Shown: positions 25,426 through 35,100 of the stretch, piece after piece
Position numbering within the stretch: the stretch's first letter is position 1
How the letters are laid out: every line of letters begins with the position of its first letter
DNA from: Streptomyces leeuwenhoekii
Lineage (GTDB): Bacteria > Actinomycetota > Actinomycetes > Streptomycetales > Streptomycetaceae
DNA length: 64,000 nt
Assembly: GCF_001013905.1 (NCBI RefSeq)
Contig: NZ_LN831790.1
Coordinates: 1,488,001-1,552,000 of the forward strand
Reading direction: 5' to 3'
Translations under genes and position numbers: made by a program
The notes under the pieces: generated by a model
The model's database searches: none
What the model saw: the letters and a program-made list of their open reading frames with translations, nothing else
Told to the model about the DNA's origin: nothing

Positions 25426-25596
25426 CCCCCGGCCCGCTCCGGCCCGGGTGACCGCCGGACGACGAAACCCCGGTGCACGCTCTGTCCCGTCGCACGGCCC
25501 GGCCCCCCGCGGTCGGGCCGCGCGGCCGCGTGAGGTGAGTTCGTGACGAAGGACGGCGCCGTACGGGTCATGCGGGCCGGAGATGCGCCTCCGTAT

Positions 25597-25630
25597 GGGA
25601 TACAGAGCCGTATCCCCTACGGCGTATCCT
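25597..25630. promoter_or_regulatory. Candidate TetR operator with three GTATCC half-sites
   Basis: GGGATAC (25597-25603) and GTATCCC (25610-25616) form a perfect inverted repeat with a 6-base spacer. A third half-site, GTATCCT, follows at 25624-25630. It lies 40-75 bases upstream of the TetR start and is probably an autoregulatory site. Confidence 0.55.
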
Positions 25631-25672
25631 GAGGGGGTCACGCCGAGGTGTCGCCGGCCGGGGAGGGACGAC

Positions 25673-26293
25673 GTGCCGAAGGGACCCACCAAGCGGCGTC
25701 CGCAGACGACCGCGCGGCTGCTGGAGGCGGCCCGGGAGACGTTCGCCGAGCGCGGCTTCCACGGCTCCTCCATCGAGGCGATCTGCGAGCGGGCGGGGCT
25801 GACCCGCGGAGCGTTCTACTCCAACTTCCGCACCAAGGACGAGCTGTTCTTCGCGCTGTTCGACCTGCACGCGCGGCGGGTGATCGACCGTCTGACCCGG
25901 GCGATCGACGAACTGGACACCTCCGACGACCCCGTACGGGCGGTACTGACCCGCATGGGCACCGTGGACGAGACCGAACGCGGCTGGTATCTGCTGTCCA
26001 CCGAGTTCACCCTGTACGCGATCCGGCATCCCCGCACCGGCCGCGTCCTGGCCGAGCACGACCGCCGTCTGCGCGAGGAGATCGTCCGTCTGCTCGCCCG
26101 TCTCTTCGACCGCCTCGGCCGCAGACCGACGGTCGACCTGGACGCCCTGGCCCGCCTCATCACGGCCGTCCACGAGGGCTCCCTGGCGCAGAGCCTGGTC
26201 GAACCCGACCGCCTGGCCCCCGAGCACCTGGCCGTGACCTTCCTGCCGCCGCTGATCGACACCGTCTCCGAACCGGTGCCCCGCGAGGAGTGA
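25673..26293 (+). CDS. TetR-family transcriptional regulator
   Basis: A 206-aa TetR-type repressor. The N-terminal DNA-binding domain is clear (TTARLLEAARETFAERGFHG, IEAICERAGLTRGAFYSNFRTKDELF), followed by a helical ligand-binding domain. The GTG at 25673 has GGGAGGG 5 bases upstream; the frame is open further up but without a start signal. A GGGATAC inverted repeat lies just upstream. The gene converges on the cyclopropane-type methyltransferase (16-bp gap), which in turn is divergent from the polyketide operon. Control of lipid or polyketide genes nearby is plausible, but I see no second copy of the operator in front of the polyketide operon. Confidence 0.92.
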   Translation: MPKGPTKRRPQTTARLLEAARETFAERGFHGSSIEAICERAGLTRGAFYSNFRTKDELFFALFDLHARRVIDRLTRAIDELDTSDDPVRAVLTRMGTVDETERGWYLLSTEFTLYAIRHPRTGRVLAEHDRRLREEIVRLLARLFDRLGRRPTVDLDALARLITAVHEGSLAQSLVEPDRLAPEHLAVTFLPPLIDTVSEPVPREE

Positions 26294-26309
26294 GGGGCGG
26301 ACGCGACGC

Positions 26310-27614
26310 TCAGCCGGAGGGCGGGCCGGCCGGGTCGCCGTCCGCCTCCGGCCGCCGGTATCCGTTCGGACGCGCGGCCAGGACGTGCCGGCCGGCGGGC
26401 CGGGGCCGGACGTAGAGCAGGTGCTGGACACTGGCCAGTCCGGCCTCGAAGGACAGCAGGCCGACGGCGAAGAAGAGCCGCCAGACTGCCACCGTCTCGT
26501 ACCCGACCAGCGCGGTGGCCCGCTCGCGGTGCTGCTCCAGGTTGGCCAGCCAGCCCCGGATGGTGGGGACGAAGTGATCCCGCAGGTTCTCCGTGTCGAG
26601 CAGTTCCAGACCGGAGCGTTCGGCCAGCAGCGCGCTGCGGCCCACCGTTCCCGGACGGAGGTCCGGGTGCGGGTAGCGGAGCATGAACGGGCTGCGCATC
26701 AGTTTCCGCCCGTCGCGCAGGACACAGAGCTCGTGGCTGAGCACCCGGCCGCCCGGGACCACCAGCCGGGCCAGGGCGGACGCGTGCGCGCGCTGTCCGG
26801 ACCGGGACAGGTGGTGGGTCATCTCGATACTGGCCACCGCGTCGAACGGACCGTCCTGGACCGCCCGGCAGTCCTGCAGCCGCACCTCGACCCTGTCCTG
26901 GAGGCCGGCCTCCGCGATCCGCCGCGCGGCCAGTCGCGCCTGGTTCCGGGCGAGGGTGACGCCCACCCCCGTCACGCCGTAGTGCCGCGCCGCGTGCAGG
27001 AGCAGACCGCCCCAGCCGCAGCCGAGGTCCAGCAATCGCATCCCCGGTCGCAGGCCGAGCTTGCGGCAGACCATGTCGAGCTTGGCCCGCTGGGCCTCGG
27101 CCAGCCCGAAGCCGGTGCGCTCGCCGCCGGGCCAGTACGCGCAGGAGTAGATCATGGACGGTCCGAGCACCAGTCGGTAGAACTCGTCGCCGACGTCGTA
27201 GTGGTGCCGGATCGCGCGGGCCCCGCGGTACCGGCGGACCTCGGCCGAGGGCCTGGCGACGGGAGGCCCGAGAAAGCCGCGGTCCAGCCCGGTGCGCAGA
27301 CTCTCCAGCGCGGCGCCCGCCAGGCGCGGCCAGGACGCGCCCAGCAGGGAGCCGAGCTGCCGCATGACGGCGACGAGATCGCCTTCGATGTCGCAGTCAC
27401 CGGCCACGAAGGCGCGGGCGGCGCCGAGCTGTCCCGGCCGCCAGAGGATCCGGCGTGCCGCCCGGGGATCGCGCAGCACCAGCGTCGAGCCGGACCGGGC
27501 TCCGGCCGTGCTGCCGTCCCACGCGCGAACGCCGAACTCCAGCGGGGCGCCCCCCGCGTGTTCCAGGAAAGCGGCGACCTGCTGGGCGACGCCTGGGAAG
27601 CCTCTTCCGCTCAT
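26310..27614 (-). CDS. Cyclopropane-fatty-acyl-phospholipid synthase-type methyltransferase
   Basis: A 434-aa member of the CFA/mycolic acid methyltransferase family. It transfers methyl from SAM to a cis double bond of a lipid acyl chain, giving a cyclopropane or methyl branch. The SAM site LLDLGCGWGGLLLHAARHYG, the substrate-side block AIRHHYDVGDEFYRLVLGPSM with IYSCAYW, and ASIEMTHHL are in family positions. The N-terminal lipid-binding region (VLRDPRAARRILWRPGQLG, GDCDIEGDL) is present. The ATG at 27614 follows GGAGGAA. It starts 289 bp from, and divergent to, the polyketide/Lar operon; together with the PlsC-like gene there it points to a lipid theme. Whether it modifies ordinary phospholipids or the polyketide lipid is open. 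Confidence 0.9.
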   Translation of the reverse strand: MSGRGFPGVAQQVAAFLEHAGGAPLEFGVRAWDGSTAGARSGSTLVLRDPRAARRILWRPGQLGAARAFVAGDCDIEGDLVAVMRQLGSLLGASWPRLAGAALESLRTGLDRGFLGPPVARPSAEVRRYRGARAIRHHYDVGDEFYRLVLGPSMIYSCAYWPGGERTGFGLAEAQRAKLDMVCRKLGLRPGMRLLDLGCGWGGLLLHAARHYGVTGVGVTLARNQARLAARRIAEAGLQDRVEVRLQDCRAVQDGPFDAVASIEMTHHLSRSGQRAHASALARLVVPGGRVLSHELCVLRDGRKLMRSPFMLRYPHPDLRPGTVGRSALLAERSGLELLDTENLRDHFVPTIRGWLANLEQHRERATALVGYETVAVWRLFFAVGLLSFEAGLASVQHLLYVRPRPAGRHVLAARPNGYRRPEADGDPAGPPSG

Positions 27615-27837
27615 GGTTCCTCCGAACATCGCCGACGGGCGGGGACGGCGCGGTGCTCGGCGCGCCTCCCCCTCACGGAGAGCCGATTGTCACCGGGCAG
27701 CAGGCGGAGGCGGCGATTCTTAGATGTCCATCACACGAATGAGCTATACGGGGGCCGGGGAAGCCGCGACGCTCCGGACGGCCCCGCTCCCACTCGGGGC
27801 GCGAATCGCTTCCTGGTGGGCGGACCGCACACACAAC

Positions 27838-27866
27838 TTGGCGAAATCATAAAGTAATCGGTTAAT
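27838..27866 (+). promoter_or_regulatory. Candidate promoter of the polyketide/Lar operon
   Basis: TTGGCG (27838-27843) and GTTAAT (27861-27866) are separated by 17 bases in an AT-rich patch rare for this genome, 38 bases upstream of the thioester reductase start. The 289-bp divergent gap (27615-27903) also holds a small hairpin, GCCCCG/CGGGGC at 27781-27800. Confidence 0.4.
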
Positions 27867-27903
27867 TCCAAAGAGTGATCGGACTCGAGCCGAGAACTGG
27901 TCC

Positions 27904-29070
27904 ATGCTGCTCCGCGTGACCACACTGATCACCGGCGCCACCGGATTCCTGGGCTCCAGGCTTCTGCTCGGTCTGCTCACCCGCCGCGGACGGCACGTCA
28001 CCGTACTGGGCCGGGGAACCGCCGCCGAGCTGCGTTCCCGCGTCCTCGCGATCCTGGAGAGCCTCGCGGGAGGCGAGATCGGCGCACCGGCCCGCTCGCG
28101 GCTGCGCTGCGTCGCGGGGGACGTCACCCGGCCGTGGCTCGGCCTGGCGCCCGCCGTGTACGGGCGTCTGGCCCGGGAGGCCGAAGCGGTCTGGCACTGC
28201 GCCGGGGACATCGCGCTGGCGGGCGAGCGCGAGCGGCTGTTCCGCACCAACGTGCACGGCACGGAGCGGGTCCTGGAGTTCGCCGGGGCCACCGCGCCGG
28301 GCTGCCGCCTGGTCCATCTGAGCACCGTGGCCGTGGCGGGCGGGCGCCGCGAGGGCGTGGTCGCCGAGGAGGACCTCACCGACGCGTTCGGTTTCGAGAC
28401 CCACTACGACGAGTCCAAGTACCGGGCGGAGCGGCTGGTACGGGACTGGGCGCGGCGGCTGGGCCGGCCGGTCGTCGTGCTGCGGCCCGGCATCGTCGCC
28501 TCCGACGCGGCGCCCCGGGAGGGGCTGCCGGGGCACCCGCTGCGGGTCCTGGGCGACATGATCGGCACCGTGGCCCGCAACGGGGCGCCGGGGATCCCCC
28601 CGGCGGCGTCACTGCGCCGGGAGGGGACCGGGCTGCGGCTGCGGCTGCGCGTGCCCGCGGACGCGGAGTTCAACATCGTCCCGGACGGTCACGCCACGGA
28701 GGCGATGCTGCGCATCGGCCACGACACCGCCGAGGACGGCGGCGGCGTACGGACGTGCCACATCGTGCACCCGCGCGAGACGCCGATGCGGCTGATCGTC
28801 GACGCCATCGAAGCCCACCACCCCGGCCTCGCCCTCGACTGCGTCGACGCGCTGCCCGACCCCACCCCGGCCGAGCGCTTCGTCGCGGACCACCTGCCCG
28901 GGTTCCTGAGCTACTGCCACCACCGACGCCTCTACGGCCGCGAGCGCGCCGTCGAACGGACGGGCGGGCTCCCCGACCCCGCTCCGATCGACCGGGACTA
29001 CCTGGCCCGGGCCATGGGCTTCGCGGGCGCGGTGCCGCACGCCGGGGACCGGGCGACCGCGGACACTTGA
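27904..29070 (+). CDS. Thioester reductase / fatty acyl-CoA reductase-like SDR
   Basis: A 388-aa extended short-chain dehydrogenase of the NAD-binding-4 type, the family of carrier-protein thioester reductases and acyl-CoA reductases. The Rossmann motif GATGFLG (11-17) and the catalytic YxxxK (Y168-DES-K172) are intact, and VVLRPGIVASDA and NIVPDGHATEAML are family blocks. In polyketide systems such enzymes release the chain from the ACP as an aldehyde or alcohol using NADPH. The polyketide synthase that starts 56 bp downstream has no thioesterase, so this is a good candidate for off-loading. It may instead reduce a free acyl-CoA. The start at ATG 27904 has only a weak ribosome site. Confidence 0.85.
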   Translation: MLLRVTTLITGATGFLGSRLLLGLLTRRGRHVTVLGRGTAAELRSRVLAILESLAGGEIGAPARSRLRCVAGDVTRPWLGLAPAVYGRLAREAEAVWHCAGDIALAGERERLFRTNVHGTERVLEFAGATAPGCRLVHLSTVAVAGGRREGVVAEEDLTDAFGFETHYDESKYRAERLVRDWARRLGRPVVVLRPGIVASDAAPREGLPGHPLRVLGDMIGTVARNGAPGIPPAASLRREGTGLRLRLRVPADAEFNIVPDGHATEAMLRIGHDTAEDGGGVRTCHIVHPRETPMRLIVDAIEAHHPGLALDCVDALPDPTPAERFVADHLPGFLSYCHHRRLYGRERAVERTGGLPDPAPIDRDYLARAMGFAGAVPHAGDRATADT

Positions 29071-29126
29071 CCGCCCGCCGCACCGCCCGCGCACCGCCCC
29101 CCTTCCACCACCCGCCGGAGTTCTCC

Positions 29127-32100
29127 GTGTCCCGTTCCCCGCACCCACTGCCCGCGCACGCCGTCGCCGTCGTCGGCGCCTCCTGCCGCCTGCCCGGCGG
29201 CATCCGGGGACTGGACGACCTCTGGGGGGTGCTGACCGTCGGCCGTGACGTGGTGACCACCGTCCCCGAGGACCGGTTCCCCGCCGCGGACTTCACCGAC
29301 GCCGGGCGCCGCCGCCCCGGCGTGAGCTACACGGCGGCGGGCGGCTTCCTCGACGACATCACGGGCTTCGACACCTCCTTCTTCGCCGGCGTCTCCCCGC
29401 GCGAGGCGTCGCGGATGGACCCCCAGCAGCGGCTGGTGCTGGAGCTGGCGGTCGAGGCGCTCGACGACGCCGGGATCGACCACCGCGGCACGGCGGGTTC
29501 CGACACCGCCGTGTTCGTGGGCTGCTCCAGCCGCGACTACGGCGAACTGCAGTCCTGTGCCCCGCACACCGGCAACGCGTACACCATCACCGGCATGGCG
29601 GTCTCCAACACGGCCAACCGCGTCTCGCACTTCTTCGACTGGCGCGGGCAGAGCGTCGTCGTGGACACGGCGTGCTCCTCGGCGCTGACGGCCCTGCACC
29701 AGGCGTGCGGCCATCTGCGCTCGGGACGCTCCCGGGCCGCGCTGGCCGGCGGGGTCAACATCCTCCTCAACCCGCAGGGGTTCGCGGGATTCTCCGGCGC
29801 GTCGATGCTCTCCCCCAGCGGGCGGTGCCGTGCCTTCTCGGCCGGCGCGGACGGCTTCGTCCGGTCCGAGGGGGGCGGTCTCGTCCTGCTGAAACGGCTG
29901 GCCGACGCGCTCGCCGACGGCGACCGGATCCACGGCGTGATCGTCGCCGGGGGCACCAACAACGACGGACGCACCTCCGGGCTGGCCCTGCCCAGCGCCG
30001 AGGCCCAGGAGGCGCTGCTGCGCGAGGTGTACGGCGAAGCCGGGCTGGAGCCCGACGACGTGGCGTACCTGGAGGCGCACGGCACCGGCACGCCGGTGGG
30101 CGATCCCGTCGAGTGCGCCGCCATCGGCCGCGCGCTGGGGGCCGGCCGCACCACCGGCGCCCTGCCGATCGGCTCGGTGAAGAGCAACATCGGCCACCTG
30201 GAGGCCGCCTCGGGCATGCCCGGGGTGTTCAAGGCGCTGCTGGTCCTGCGGCACGGCGAGATCCCGGCCACGCTGCACGCCGAGCCGCTCAACCCGCACA
30301 TCGACTTCGCGGGCCACCGCGTCAGGCCCGTGGTCGGCCGCGAGGAACTGCGGGCCGGCGGGCGGCCCTACGTGGGCGTCAACTCCTTCGGCTTCGGCGG
30401 CGCCAACGCCCATGTCGTCCTCACCACGCCCCCCGAGCGGGCCGCCGAGCCGGTGCCCGTCCCCGCCGGCCGGCTTCCTGTCGTGGTCTCCGCCCGCACC
30501 ATCGGGGCGCTGCGGGCCGCCGCGGAGCAGATGGCGCAGCACCTGGAGCTGACCGGCGAGGACGACTTCTACGACGTCTGCTACACCTCGGCCGTGCGCC
30601 GGACGCGCCACGAGCACCGCGCCGCCGTGCTGGCGCGCGACCCCGTCGAGGCCGCCGAGGCGCTGTACGCGGTGGCGGGCGGCGCGGTGCCCGCCGTCCC
30701 GCCCGCGTCGGGCAAGGTCGCGTTCGTCTTCTCCGGCAACAACTCCCAGTGGCACGGCATGGGTGTGGAGCTGCTGCGGGACGAACCGGCCTTCCGGCAG
30801 GCCGTGGAGGCCGTCGACGCGGAACTGGCCCCCCGGCTCGGCTGGTCGGTCGTCGAGGAACTCACCGCGCCGGAATCCCGGCTCCGTCTGACCGAGGTGG
30901 CCCAGCCGCTGCTGTTCGCCGTGCAGATCGGTCTCGTACGGCTGCTGGAGGCGAACGGCGTCCGGCCGGACGCCGTGGTGGGCCACAGCGTCGGCGAGAT
31001 CGCCGCCGCCCATGTCTGCGGGGCCCTCGACCTGGCCGCCGCCTGCCTGGTCCTCGCCGAGCGCAGCCGCGCCCAGGCCCCGACCGCGGGCGGCGGCCGG
31101 ATGGCGGCCGTCGGCCTCTCGTGGGAAGCCGCCCGGAAGGAGATCGCCGCCCACGCGGGCCGCCTGCAGGTGGCCGGGGTCAACTCCCCCACCGACGTGA
31201 CCCTCGCCGGGGACCCGGCCGCGCTGGCGGCGCTGGGCCGGGACCTGGGCGCCCGGGGCGTGTTCTTCCGCGAGCTGGATCTCGACTACGCCTTCCACAG
31301 CAGGGCCATGGACGCCGTCGAGGAGCCGTTGAAGGCGGCCCTCGCCCGGCTGCGGCCCGGTCCCACCCGCGTTCCGCTCGCCTCCACCGTCACGGGCGGA
31401 CTCCTGCGGGGCGAGGCGCTGGACGCGGACCACTGGTGGCGCAACGTACGCGCACCGGTCCTGTTCGCCGACGCCGTGCGGGCCCTCGTCGAGGACGGCT
31501 GTGCCCTGTTCGTCGAGATCGGCCCGCACGCCGTGCTCGCTCCCTATCTGAAGCGGCTGACCACCACGAGCGCGGTGGTACCGGTCTGCCGCCGCGATCA
31601 GGCCGGCCCCGGGGCGGTCCGCCGGACCGTGGCGCATCTGCTCGCCGCGGGGGTCCTTGACGGTGGTGGCCGCTTCCCCCGCCCCGGCCGGGTCGCCACC
31701 CTCCCCGCCTACCCCTGGCAACGCGAACGCCACTGGAACGGCTCGCCCGACGGATGGGTCCGGATTCCGCAGGACCCGGCTCTCGTCCACCCGCTGCTGG
31801 GCCGTCGCGTGGCGGTCGCCGAACCCGCCTGGCACCAGGCCCTGAGCAGCCTCCGCCTGCCCTGGCTGGCGGACCACCGGGTCGACGGGGCCGTGGTCAT
31901 GCCGGGTACGGCGTACCTGGAGGCCGCGCTCGCCGCCGGACGCGCCGTCTTCGCGGGCGCCGCCGAGGTCACCGACCTCGACATCGTGAGCGCCATGGTC
32001 GCGCCCCGCGACGACGAGACCGACGAGGTGGTGCTCCAGACCTCGCTGTCGGAGGAGGACGGCGTGGTCCGTGTCGCCTCGCGCCCCGGCACCGCGGCCC

Positions 32101-35100
32101 CCTGGCGGACGCACGCCCGCGGCCGGGTCCGCCGCCTGGTCTCCCGGCCGCCGGACCCCGTCGACCTGGCCGCCGTACGCGAGCGGCTGGGCCGGGCGGG
32201 CACCCGGGTGGACGCGGCGCGCCACTACGCGCGAGCCGCGCGGGCCGGGCTGGAGTACGGCCCGTCCTTCCGGGTGCTGACCGGGCTGTGGGCGGGTGCG
32301 GACGAGGTGCTGGCCGAGTACGCCTGGGAGCCCCCGGCGCGCGACGACGGCTACGAGGCGCACCCAGCCGTCCTCGACGGCGCGCTCCAGGCGGCCTCCC
32401 CCCTGCTCGGCGGGCTGCCCGGGGGCCGGATGTACGTGCCGACCGCCGTCGCGGCCGCGCGCGTGTGGGACCGGCTGCCGCCCCGCGGTCTGATCCACGT
32501 CCGGGCCGTGTCGCCCGGCCGGGCGGAAGCCGTCTTCGACCTCGCCGTGACGGACGAGACCGGCCGGGTCGTGGCGGAGCTGGCGGGGTGCCGGCTCAAG
32601 GGGGTGGCGGCCGGCCGGGCCGCGGAACCCCAGCAGGTGACGCAGGTGCTGCGGGCCGCGCCCCGCGGCGGTGACCACCGGGGCGAGCCGGTCCCCTTTC
32701 CCGCCCCGGCGGATCTGGTCCGCGCGGCCGCCCGGCGCACGGCGACGGAGGCGGGGCGGGACGCCCGCGGCCGCGCGGACTCCGCCTTCGCCCCGCGGAT
32801 CAAGACCGCGATCGGCCACTGGGCCGCGGACACCTTCGCCCGGCTGCTGCCCGGAGCGCGGGAATTCTCCCCGCAGGATCTGCGTGCCGCGGGGGTGCTC
32901 CCCCGGTACGACCGGTACGTCCGCCTGCTGACCGGCATGGCGGAGCGGGCCGGCCTGCTCCGGCGGGCGGGCGGGGACACGCCGGACCGCGAGCGGCGGC
33001 GCTTCACGGGCACGCCCCGGCCGCTGGAGCACCTGCGGTCCTGCGCGGAGGACTTCCCCCGGTGGATCTCGGCCATCGCCGTCTACACCCGCTGCGGCAC
33101 CCGTCTGCCGGAGATCCTCACGGGGGAGGCCGACCCCCGGGAGGTGCTGTTCGCGGAGGCCGACCGGCATCTCGTCGAAGCGCTCTACAACGACACGCCG
33201 GACATGCGGGCCCTCGGCCGGTGCGCCCGGTCCCTGCTGGCCGAGGCGCTCGCGGCATGGCCCGCCGACCGCCCGCTGCGCGTGCTGGAGGTCGGCGCGG
33301 GCACCGGCGGCACGACCGCCGTGCTGCTCCCGGCGCTCCCGCCCCACCTCACCCGGTACGTGTACACGGACGTCTCCGAGGGCTTCTTCCCCCGGGCGCG
33401 GGCCCGTTTCGACGCCTGCGGCTTCGTCGAGTACCGGACTCTGGACCTGGAGCGCGACCCGGTGGAGCAGGGTTTCGAGGAAGGGGAGTTCGACCTCGTC
33501 GTGGCGGCGAACGTGCTGCACGCGACCGCCGACCTGAGCGCCACGGCCCGCCGTCTGGCGGCCCTGCTCGCCGACGGCGGGCACCTGCTCGCCCTGGAGA
33601 GCCACGACGAGGAGCTGCTCGGTCCGTGCTTCGGCCTCCTCGACGGCTACTGGGCCTTCACCGACCACGACCTGCGCGGCACTCCGCTGCTGCCCCCCAC
33701 CGGATGGGTGCCGCTCCTGGAGCGGTGCGGCTTCGACGCAGCGGTCCGGACCGGGGACGCGGTCGGCGGAGACGCCTACTCCGTGCTGTGCGCCCGCCGC
33801 GGCCGCCGTCCCGCCGCGGCGGTGCCGCAGGTGGTGTCACCCGCCTCGCCACCGGGCCGCTGGGTCGTGGTGACCGAACGCCGGGGCGGCGCTCTCGGTC
33901 CGGCTCTCGTCTCGCTCCTGGCCTCCGCGGGCGCCGAGGCCGCCCTCGTGGACGTATCGGGCGTCTTCGACCCCTGGCGGGCCCGGCTCTCCCTGGGAGA
34001 GGGCCGGCCGGGCGGCGTCGTCGTACTCCTCGACACCCCGGCCGGGGAGGAGGACCGGGCCGGCACGGTGCGCAGGGCCGGGCTGGTGCGGGCCGTGGCC
34101 GACGCCTGCGGCGCCGCGAGGCCGGACGGCGGCGGCGCGCTGTGGCTGGTGACCGGGGAGACCGGGCTGTTCCCGGAGCCGGCCGGGCCCGGGCATCCCG
34201 CCGACGCCGCGGTGTGGGGGGTCGGACGGGTGCTGGCCAACGAGCGCCCGGGACTGGCGGTCCGCCGGCTGTCGGTGGAACACCGCGCCGACCCGTCCGC
34301 GGCTGCCGAACGGATCGCGCGGGAACTGCTCGACCCCACCGGCGACGACGAGGTGGTCCTCACCCGGCGGGGCCGGTTCGTGCCGAGGCCGGTCGACTGC
34401 GCTCCCGCCGCGTGGGAGGAGGACGGCACCGGCCGCCCCTACGCCCTCCGGCTGCGCGAACCGGGCCTCGGGCACCGGCCGGCGTGGGTGCCCGCCGAGC
34501 CTTCGGCGGCGGCCCGGGGCGAGGTGGTGGTCCGGGTGCGCGCCGCGGCGCTGAACTACCGCGATGTGCTGCTGGCCGCGGGCATGCTCCCGCCCGGCGC
34601 CGAACCACCGGTGCCCGGCGGGCCGGCGCTCGGCCTGGAATGCGCCGGGGACGTCGTCGCCGTCGGACCGGGGGTGACGGAACTCGCGCCCGGGGACCGG
34701 GTGTTCGCGTTCGGTCACGGCACGCTCGCCTCCCACGTACGGGTGCGGACCGAGCAGGCCGGACGCATCCCCGACGGCATGGGTTACGGCGAGGCCGCGA
34801 CCCTGCCCGCGGTGTACCTCACCGTGCAGCACAGCCTGGAGGAGCTGGCCCGGCTGGCGCCCGGGGAGACGCTGCTGGTGCACGGCGGGGCCGGCGGGGT
34901 CGGTCTCGCGGCGCTGCGGTACGCCCGCGACCTGGGCGCCTCGGTGATCGCCACGGCGGGCACCCCGGCCAAGCGGGACCTGCTGCGCGCGCTCGGCGCC
35001 GAGCACGTTCTGGACTCCCGCAGTCTCTCCTTCGCCGACCGGGTGCGGGACGCCACGGGGGGCCGGGGCGTCGACGTGGTCCTCAACTCCCTGGCGGGTG

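Noticed and set aside
23476..25773. A 765-codon minus-strand open frame across the CBM2-bearing hydrolase
   Set aside because: Antisense shadow; Val/Gly/Arg-rich translation without motifs, while the plus strand encodes clear GH, FnIII and CBM2 domains.
28998..33668. A 1556-codon minus-strand open frame across the polyketide synthase
   Set aside because: It is an antisense shadow caused by high GC at third positions; the plus strand encodes intact KS, AT, DH and cMT domains.
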